Shown here: piece after piece, positions 56,380 through 64,000 of the stretch | How the letters are laid out: the number at the start of each line of letters is the position of its first letter | Position numbering within the stretch: position 1 is the stretch's first letter | Assembly: GCA_014529385.2 (NCBI GenBank) | Contig: CM043964.1 | Location: 133,646,420-133,710,419, forward strand | Length of the DNA stretch: 64,000 bases | Source: Adiantum capillus-veneris | Lineage: Eukaryota; Streptophyta; Polypodiopsida; Polypodiales; Pteridaceae | Reading direction: 5' to 3' | Translations under genes and position numbers: made by a program | Notes under the pieces: generated by a model | Told to the model about the DNA's origin: nothing | The model's input: only the letters and a program-made list of their open reading frames with translations | Database searches by the model: none

Positions 56380-59200
56380 TCAAAAGGAAGTAGTTGAAAC
56401 ATTATAGTAGCTCCCTACTATAATGTTTGATGAGGATTGGCTTCATTAATTACATCTATAGTTAACTGCATTATACAAATTATTCTACTTTTTAGTTAAT
56501 TAATGAGAAGAACATGAAGTTACTTCAAGAAAGCTAAGAAATGCTTATGAGAAAGAAACTGCTTCTAACAAGATTTACATAATCGAGATGCTATTCAATT
56601 TGAGGATGAAAGAAGGTAGCACTATGCATCACATATGGACAAGTTTGACATTATTAATGGCCATTTGTAGGCTCAAAAGTCAAGCTTCAATTCATGTTGT
56701 TTTCTTGCTTTTCTCTCTATCATGTCATGGACACGCTTGTTACTACTATCACATGTCACACCTCTTGGTGCTACTATAAATTTTGATTTTGTAGCCAAGT
56801 TCGGCTGGTTTCCAAAGGAGAGTAGACTAAAGTTGGTTGAACAATGCAAGATATGAATCTCTCACTCTTGAGAGAGGTAGAAAGTAATTAAGAGGGATGT
56901 CCCCTAAAAGAAATAAGTTTTGTGAAAATTGCAGCAAGTCTCGTAAGAAGAAAGAGGACAAGTGTCATCATTGCAAATGTCACATCAAAAGAAAAATAGA
57001 AACAATGAAAGGAAAATCAAAAAAGAAGAAGGATGAGCATGAGGATCCATGAAAGAGGACAAAGGGAAAGCTAAGGTTGAAGAGTTTTATTTGATTACCA
57101 ATAATGATGGCTTGCCTGATTGCTACCTGCATGTTTCTTGAAAAAATAAGATGCCTCATTAACCCAGGATTTGATCTTTGACTTTGCCGCATCATTTTAT
57201 GTCACTCTTCATCAAAAGTGACTCTCTACATATGACACTAGTAGATTAGAATGCATTCCTTTGGGCAATGACTTGTTGTTATATAGTTGGCGTTTGCCAA
57301 TGGTTCTCTATTTGTTCTTAGCTTGAAGGTGAGACATCTTAAATATCGCCAAGAATCTTAATAATCCTAGGAAATTTGGTGATTGTGGGTATCATGCATG
57401 CTTTTGTAACGGCACATGGAATCTCAAAATGCATTTGGGTCTTGGTTAGAGGAGAGAAATGTGGGATACTTTATTTATGACATTTTTTAGAAGTTCAAAA
57501 CCTTTTCGTTAACATCTTTAAGCACTTGAATACCTCTTTGTGAAAAAGCCAATTCGGAGCCAAAGTAAAATGAAAGCTCTATCTCATATGGGTTATAAAT
57601 TGTGTTCCCTTTTTTTTTTTAGTTTGAATTGCATTGTGTGTATGCTATAAGCATGATACATTAGGTCATGCAAGCTTTTTAGGTAAGAATAGCTTGAGAT
57701 CACACAATGTGAATTTGGATGTGTGTGGGCATAGCTCGAGATCACACAATGTGAATTTATATGTGTGTGCGCATATGCTTACCAAGTTACTAGGTGGTGC
57801 GAAACACCTTATTACCTTCATAGATGATGCAACTCATAAGGTTTGGACGTTCCAATTAATAATATAAATTATATATTCCATATGATTCAAAAAGTAATCT
57901 TTTATCCTCAAAATCAATTAGATAAGAAGCTTGGGTGCTTTAAAAATGATAACATTGATGATTATGTCTTGAATAAATTCCAATGTTTTTGCATATAAAT
58001 CAAATTAAGAGAGAGCTTATTGCTCCTCATAGAAATTCCCAAGATGGAGTTCTTACAATAATAATGAAATGCATGATTCCATAGAAATTTTGCAATATGA
58101 AATATTAGATTATCAACTGGACTTTGGATTAAAGTTGTGAGAGCTCTTGCTCTAGAAGAATCCTGGAGTGGACATAAACATGATCACTTGAGCATCTTTG
58201 GTTGTGAAGCCTTTGTGCATCATCTTATACACGGACATGGAATCTTTACTTTTATTTTGATGGCATAGATATTGTTTGTGAACTTCATAGTCTTGTATGA
58301 CTTTCCGTAGCATTTTTTTCCATATTTAATAAGAAGAATCAACATTACAACCTTCTTTCTAAAGAGGTTAACATGAGGAAGGTTACTTTCTCAGATGTTG
58401 CATTGTCTCTTTGGGCAAAGACAACAAGATTCCATGCACCACATGGTGACAAAAGTGCACAAAGTGATATATCTAGTAGATTTGATCTTGCAAAAATATC
58501 AGTAATTTATCGATGAATAGTGCTAAGATGCTAGTTGGATAGAATTGAGATGGTCAAAGTGATTTCTAGGCTACCTAAATGGTTTGTGTCGTGCTTAGAC
58601 TACATCATGTTGTTAGATTGTAGAGCACCTTCCTGCAATGATGATGCTACATTATGAAATGACAAGCTTACGCGGGACAATTTGATGAAATCAATGATGA
58701 ATTCTTTGCAAAGAGACCTAGCTTGGAACCTAGTGACTTTGCCAAAATGAAAGCATGCTTAGCTAGGTAAATTGGTCTACAAGTTGAACCCAATGATGCA
58801 AAACGTAGGTAGAAGGCTAGATTGGTTGCCAAAAGGTCTTTTTTTTTTCAAGAAACACCTCATTCATATGGATTTCTCTTAATCAAGGCCAAAGTGAATG
58901 GCTGCATTGCATTGTGTAGAAGTTTATGGGTTATGCCCCTAGGGAAATTACTAGATAAGTTGTTATTGAGAAATCATGGATGCAAAAGGACATTGCTTAC
59001 AAAAGGTGGCCTAGGAAAGGAGTTGACTACCAACTTTCATGTTAATTTCTTTACATTTCTTGCATTTAAAGAAAATGCTATAGGATTGAAGATGCAATCA
59101 AAGGCTAACAAGGACTACACAACCTACAAGAGGCTGATACTTGGGTTCAAGGTTTTTGAAAGAGAGATTCTACATGAAAATAGAGAAAGGAACTAGTGGA
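56380..59200 (+). pseudogene. Decayed Ty1/copia gag-pol
   Basis: Copia order can be followed through many shifts. Gag-like LFNLRMKEGSTMHHIWTSL (56591-56650), zinc-knuckle debris (FCENCSKSRKKKEDKCHHC, 56930-56985), protease DFAASFYVTLH (about 57184; DFA for DSG, so inactive), GAG-pre-integrase CYKHDTLGHASFLG (about 57640), integrase core GGAKHLITFIDDATHKVW (about 57792-57845), integrase end LSIFGCEAFVHH (about 58185), and RT linker RDLAWNLVTLPK, then EPNDAKR and KARLVAKRSFFFQE (58710-58850). No LTRs found. Very old copy. Confidence 0.82.
57691..57774 (+). repeat. 42-bp tandem duplication inside the copia relic
   Basis: AGCTTGAGATCACACAATGT... (57691-57732) is followed by AGCTCGAGATCACACAATGT... 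(57733-57774). In-frame length, in the stretch between the pre-integrase block and the integrase core. Confidence 0.9.
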
Positions 59201-59948
59201 AAATCAATGGGTTGGTGGTCATTCATACCTTAAACATAATAATTTGAAAGATTTCAAAAGTCTCTTTTGCTGGGGAACTTTGCCATAGGATAAAAACAAT
59301 CCTATTTGACATATGAGGATGCTAAAAATATAAGGTTAGCATGGTTTTCCTCATACTGTTTGTTCTCTATTTGGATTGTAGATTTGTAGAAGGTTGGATA
59401 GTGCAAACAAGTAGAGAATCATTAAGAAGACTTGCTTGTTGCTCAAGATTAACTAAATGTTTTTGGCTTTAATGTTGTATCCTTATATGGAGCTTGGAAC
59501 TTGTGTTATGGATGCGGATGGAAGATCTATTGAAGTTTAACCATTTAATTTAGTCGGCTTCTTTGGCATGAACACATCTATTGTAAGTACATTTATCAAA
59601 TTACTATAGGATCTTACAAAATAAGAGTTACATCTATAGATACCTTGTGTACAGGGATTCTCCAAGTTTTATGACTTCCTATGATTCATGTTCTACATGC
59701 CTCCTATGCAAACAATAGACTAGGTGCTACAAGTTTGCTAGCCATAAGCCATTGACTTTGATAGCTTCTAGGTTTCATGTGGACATGCTGGTAGCCAGTC
59801 CCTTGTGTTTTGATGCCTACCATGGGAGTGATGTGTTGCCTATCAATTGATAGGAAGTTTCTAGAACACCCTGGAGGTACATGGGCGAGTTACACTAGTG
59901 GTGCAAAGTCATTATCGTGCTTGTTGCCTCCTAATGAGTATCCACGAT
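59201..59948. other. Unassigned sequence after the copia relic
   Basis: May include the rest of copia pol, but no RNase H or LTR motif is convincing. Confidence 0.5.
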
Positions 59949-59998
59949 GGTAGCTATCACTAACTTTTTCTTAGGAATTTGACTGTGGGGTAGCTACG
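59949..59998. repeat. GGTAGCTA(C/T)(C/G) motifs left of the copia insertion
   Basis: GGTAGCTATC at 59949 and GGTAGCTACG at 59989. They belong to the same cluster as 63178-63736, from which they are separated by the 3.1-kb copia insertion. Confidence 0.7.
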
Positions 59999-60019
59999 TC
60001 TTGCCTTGCGGTAGGAATA

Positions 60020-60053
60020 TATGAGTGCGCGAATGCGGTGCATGTGTGTGGGG

Positions 60054-60115
<62 letters not shown>

Positions 60116-60275
60116 GTACAGAGGATGTGGGTGGAGCTCGCAGATGTCACTGTATGAGTACAATGTGAGAATAAGTGAGAGCTCCTTATTCTCTGTATGT
60201 ATAAAGAATAAGGAGATAAATGTGGGCGGTTGGACATGGGCAAAGCACGGTGAGGCACACTGCCTTTACCTAAAA
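60020..60275 (-). repeat. 3' LTR of the small copia element
   Basis: Matches 62900-63164: GAGTGCG(C/T)GAATG(C/T)GGTGC at one end, then a GA microsatellite (60056-60116), then GTACA(G/T)AGGATGTGGGT through GCACGGTGAGGCACACT. On the minus strand it is preceded by the purine tract CCTTTAGTGGGAGCA (60290-60276). Confidence 0.9.
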
Positions 60276-60879
60276 TGCTCCCACTAAAGGTTGTGTGTCG
60301 ATAAGTGGCTAGAAGACTAGCCTACAACTAGTATATACAAGAGGTGAGAGAAGACGGTTCTCAACCTATGCCCATTGGCTCACTTCAAACACGTGAGTGC
60401 ATCTATAACCGCTCTAGTGTAGATGCAACATGCATACTACTAGGGCTAGAGCCACGATGACACTCCGGATGCAGGTATCAAGTGATGATCTGCATGGCTC
60501 CACAATGCACAATGCCAGTGTCAATCATCGCACACAACTAACAACTCCCACTGCAAATGCACCAATCGCATAAGCAAGATCAGGTCTCGAGACCAAAAGT
60601 TCAAGCATGAGAGACCGAAAGCCAATGAAACATGCACTATGTGTGCCAACCTATCCATGTCAGCAACATCAGTGCCATATGCATCCTCATCAAGAACCAC
60701 CTAACTATGCATCACCATGTCAACATCGTCTAGCAAAGTCATATCTGTTGAGAATGACTGCAAAACCAAAAAATCAGCACCACTACAATCACACACAGCT
60801 ATTTGAAGGACATTGTTTCCCTTAAACGTATGAAACGCATCATAGAACTATACATCAATCTCTGGTTCAGCTAATGTCA

Positions 60880-61620
60880 CTTCAGCTGATGAATGATCAA
60901 GCTATGCATCCCCAAAGATACCACTGTCTGCATGAACGTCACCACAAGACAACTGCACAATCTTCTCTCCATGCAGCACATCTGCAAAAGAGACACGCCT
61001 CATCTCTCGCTCCAAACGTGGCTGCAAATACATAGAGACTACATTGTCTCATGTGTCACAAATATGCAAAGGGTATACCAGATCACTCCTAGCACCTCTT
61101 CCTATCACCAGTGATCCTCTATGCATTTGAAATGATCGCTCTCCAAGAAGTACACAATGTCCACTACTCTGCAACAACTGACGCACTGAAATGAGACTCT
61201 AGCTGAGTCCTGGTACATAACATACATCTCGTAGCGTAAGCAATGCACTACTAGATAAAGACATGCATACATCTCCAGCACCTGCAATGTCATATGATGA
61301 ACCATCAACAAACTCCACACAACCAAGTCTCCCACTAGAGAAAGAGCAAAACAAATCACGACATGGCGTCACGTGAAAAACTACATGCTCGTCTAGTAGA
61401 AAACGTGTAGACAATGTGCTCTCCCAAGGCACAAAGTAGTTCGAAAGCAAGCTAGACTCAAAAGTGTCATGCTCGTCACATGCATACTCTCTAGGATCTG
61501 TCTCATAGTAGCACCATGCATCTACCTATTCCGCTGCCTCATACACCTAAAGCAACGGTACCTAATATGTCCATCGTGGCCGCAATGCCCATCATGAGCG
61601 AGAACCGCCTCTAACTTGAA
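60880..61620 (-). pseudogene. Copia zinc-knuckle and protease remnant
   Basis: Minus strand: a knuckle-like block HCGHDGHIRYRC (about 61600-61560), with the first Cys replaced by Asp. The protease region at about 61450-61199 follows: VFHVTPCRDLFCSF (the canonical DSG site reads DEH), VEFVDGSSYDIAGAGDV, and LTLRDVCYVPGLS. GERSFQMHRGSLVIG and SDLVYPLH follow. The block RRVSFADVLHGEKIV at about 61000 suggests that integrase has been deleted. No RT. Confidence 0.72.
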
Positions 61621-62883
61621 GTGTCTCCATATCCATGCCAAAACTATGGCAAACAATGCTCAAGATCACAAGACTCTCCCACACGAGAGCAAACCACTAT
61701 CTCAAGCAAAGAAGGATACACAACTCCTCACTCCTGCGAGAGTGAATACAAGAACACCAAACTGTGTCCAAACTGACTAAACCTGCGAAAGTGAAAGTAA
61801 ACACTCCATCGCTGTTAAAAATGGGAATATATTGACCACTATACCATTAGAGAGTAAATTGCAAATGCGCATAAACCATGGCAAGAATTTGGGAAAAATC
61901 TGACAGAGTTTTCCCCTAAAAACTGAGCAAAAACTCAAGTACAATCTCTACCATAAACCATAACACTATTCAATGCCAATGAGTAGAAATGCCAAAATGT
62001 CTCCACATTTTCACATACAATGGCAATCCACAACGTACATCAACGGAGTGACCGCAGATAAGCAAGCACCAAAAGAGTTGCAATACAAAAACTTGATCAA
62101 TGCGAAAACAATGCTCACAAGAGAGCTCACCGGCACTTGAAAGTGCTCGCCAAAATGCATGTACAATCGACATCAACCACGTGCCATCACCATATGCAAA
62201 CCATCCACAAAGACCATGAATCCAAGCACAAAATCATTACCAAAATATCTTGTGAAAACCTGTGAAAGAAGCTCCACCTGTGTGCTCCAAAAACAATGTC
62301 TCTCAAGAGACCGCTTTGATGGTGTGTAAACGCCTCGGTGACTCTTTACCCAAATCTACCAAAAACCCTCGAACCACAAGCTCTGCACAAGCTGAAAATG
62401 TATCTCCAGCTCATAATTTATGCACCTAACTTCGAGCACCTGTAGTGCTTCCAAAAGTGCATCAAACTCGCACACTATGCGAAAACAAAAAATCTGCACT
62501 TTCTGTATACAATCAGTCTGAGTTGAATATCACCAAAACGATGAGGAATTTGCAAAAAGTTTCTTCTGCAAAGTTGTAGACCACGTCGAAACGAATGGCC
62601 TTGGGAGGACAATACTCTCAAATCTGCATTCTACAAGGAGAAAAGTGAATCTAAAAATAGTGTTGCTGCACACAGAGTTTTTAGGGAAGCACCTTCACCT
62701 ATACACAATCTTCCACACTCCTTTCTGAGCTTCCACAATAGCATACATCACTCTCAACTGAGCTCACAAACTCCCGTTGCATTATCGCAAAGCTTCCAAG
62801 CTTTCTTAATCTCTCCATCTTTGAGAGCGAGCGGGCTATCGCCTCTAGTCTCTCGAAGTCGTCGTGCTCTCCGCGATAACCGT
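61621..62883 (-). other. 5' interior of the small copia element
   Basis: No gag domain is convincing here. The sequence next to the primer site gives a short open frame with ERLEAIARSLSKMERLRKLG (about 62850-62790, minus). Confidence 0.45.
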
Positions 62884-62897
62884 GCGCTTTGATACCA
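62884..62897 (-). other. Primer-binding site of the small copia element
   Basis: Minus strand TGGTATCAAAGCGC, two bases from the LTR end; a Met-type site with A for G at position 9. Confidence 0.85.
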
Positions 62898-62899
62898 AT

Positions 62900-62923
62900 T
62901 GTGAGTGCGTGAATGTGGTGCGT

Positions 62924-63011
<88 letters not shown>

Positions 63012-63164
63012 GGATGTGGGTAGAGCTCCCAAATCTCACTATATGAGCACAATGTGAGAATGAGCGAGAGATTCTTATTCTTTGTATGTATAAAGAATAA
63101 GGAGATAAGTGTGGGCAACTGGACACGGGCAAAGCACGGTGAGGCACACTACCTTAACCTAACA
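62900..63164 (-). repeat. 5' LTR of the small copia element
   Basis: On minus it starts TGTTAGGTTAAGG and ends ACTCACA. Contains a GA microsatellite (62926-63005) at the same internal position as in the other LTR but longer. Confidence 0.9.
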
Positions 63165-63177
63165 AAATAGAATATGA

Positions 63178-63736
63178 GATAGCTATCTAAGACACAAGGT
63201 AGCTATCTTTTCCTTTGACATGAAAAGTATGACCTAGGTAATTGTATAGTAGCTACCACTTTAATTATGATATAGTTGGAAGCTTGTGGTAGCTACCAAC
63301 AAGAAACTAGATGTCTACCTTGTGTTTGGCAATACAATTTGTACATAGGTAGCTACTCATTTGGTAGGTTGCTTCATTGCATGGTATATAGAAAATCCCT
63401 TGCTAGATTCCTTATATGGTAGCTATCCCCTAGGGTCCAATTTGTAGGTCATTGTACGTTAAAGTGAGGTAGCTACCATATAGATAGCCACCACTATACT
63501 TGCATTGAGGCTAGGTACACATGGTGGTAGGTATCAAACTAGTGCTTCTGTTGAGCATATAGCTAGCTACTCCCTAGGGGAGCAACCTCAAGAAGATTTT
63601 GAAAGTCTAGTTTGCAGGGGGGTAGCTACCTATTGAATAGCTACCTAGAACCGTGATATGTAGCTACTTGTGAACTACATGCAAACTACTAGCTTCCTTC
63701 ATTTAAGTGATGATAGTTTGAAGTGTGGTGGCTACC
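63178..63736. repeat. Cluster of the palindrome GGTAGCTACC
   Basis: Thirteen copies of GGTAGCTACC or close variants in about 560 bases, near 63178, 63198, 63248, 63288, 63348, 63418, 63468, 63483, 63561, 63621, 63636, 63659 and 63727. The copies at 63288, 63468 and 63621 are the exact palindrome. Spacing is irregular (15-78 bases) and the sequence between copies is not repeated, so it is a motif cluster rather than a tandem repeat. Confidence 0.88.
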
Positions 63737-63740
63737 AAGT

Positions 63741-64000
63741 ATATGTACATGTACTATGCAAGTACATTCACTTGCATGATAGAAAAGTGGGTGTTTAGAT
63801 TTTTATTTGTTGTTTGACACTAGTTTGGTACCAAAACAGAACACTTAAGTATCCTTTTTTAACAAATTTAAATTAAGTGCTACTTGCATTAGACAATGTA
63901 TTTAACAAAACCCTATAGATATGCTTAAATATGTTAGCTAGAGTGTCTTTTAAAAATATAATTTTGCATTTTTAGAATCTTCCATGATCAAGAACTATAC
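63741..64000. other. AT-rich sequence to window end
   Basis: Nothing recognised. Confidence 0.6.

Larger units (their letters stand above)
60020..63164 (-). mobile_element. Small internally deleted Ty1/copia element
   Basis: Two LTRs of about 260 bp, a Met-type primer site next to the right LTR (minus orientation), a purine-rich tract next to the left LTR, and a 2.6-kb interior with only gag zinc-knuckle and protease traces. The flanking 5-mers are GAATA (60015-60019) and AAATA (63165-63169), a target duplication with one change. The element interrupts the GGTAGCTACC cluster. Confidence 0.85.

Overview
This window looks like nuclear DNA of a land plant with a large, repeat-rich genome. The supporting signs are plant-type Ty3/gypsy, Ty1/copia, CACTA (En/Spm, TNP2 type), hAT and APE-type LINE elements, GT-AG introns in the CACTA genes, a pentatricopeptide-repeat (PPR) gene remnant, and long compound microsatellites. 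The PPR wording and gypsy style would fit a fern or other non-flowering vascular plant, but that is a weak inference. I see no intact host gene and no tRNA, rRNA or organellar block. Almost everything recognisable is mobile DNA or its debris.

Layout, left half. 1-7621: Ty3/gypsy chromovirus-like element on +, 5' LTR cut by the window edge, with gag, protease, RT, RNase H, integrase, chromodomain and a 3' LTR at 6001-7621. 7622-9100: decayed retropepsin region of another element. 9240-14835: related gypsy element on -, converging with the first and ending in an in-frame junction with a copia RNase H fragment (14835-15037). 15039-15221: long GT/GA microsatellite. 15860-16600: PPR pseudogene pieces. 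17483-18180: LINE ORF1-like fragment on -. 19324-25716: CACTA element with a decayed TNP2 transposase (five introns), a 214-bp foldback, a second spliced gene, subterminal repeats and a 3' terminus ending TTGTAGTG. 25717-27808: hAT transposase pseudogene starting right at that terminus.

Layout, right half. A LINE runs from about 29.14 to 53.57 kb and is split twice. Element A (29258-38001, gypsy of the Tat type with two RNase H domains) sits in ORF1 with target duplication AACGC. Element B (39945-51118, 3.8-kb LTRs and a wrecked interior) sits in ORF2 with target duplication AAGAC. In both cases the LINE reading frame resumes on the far side. 53.6-56.4 kb is microsatellite-rich sequence with an unrecognised coding-like stretch. 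56380-59200: badly decayed copia pol on +. 60020-63164: small internally deleted copia element on -, inserted in a region dense in the palindrome GGTAGCTACC.

The most interesting observations are these. Element A has near-identical LTRs, yet its single gag-pol frame is broken by exactly three in-frame TAG codons at the gag/protease, protease/RT and RNase H/integrase borders, each followed within 0-9 bases by an in-frame ATG. Element B carries a copy of its own primer-binding site inside each LTR, plus a 160-bp higher-order tandem repeat. The GGTAGCTACC cluster and the foldback within the CACTA element also stand out.
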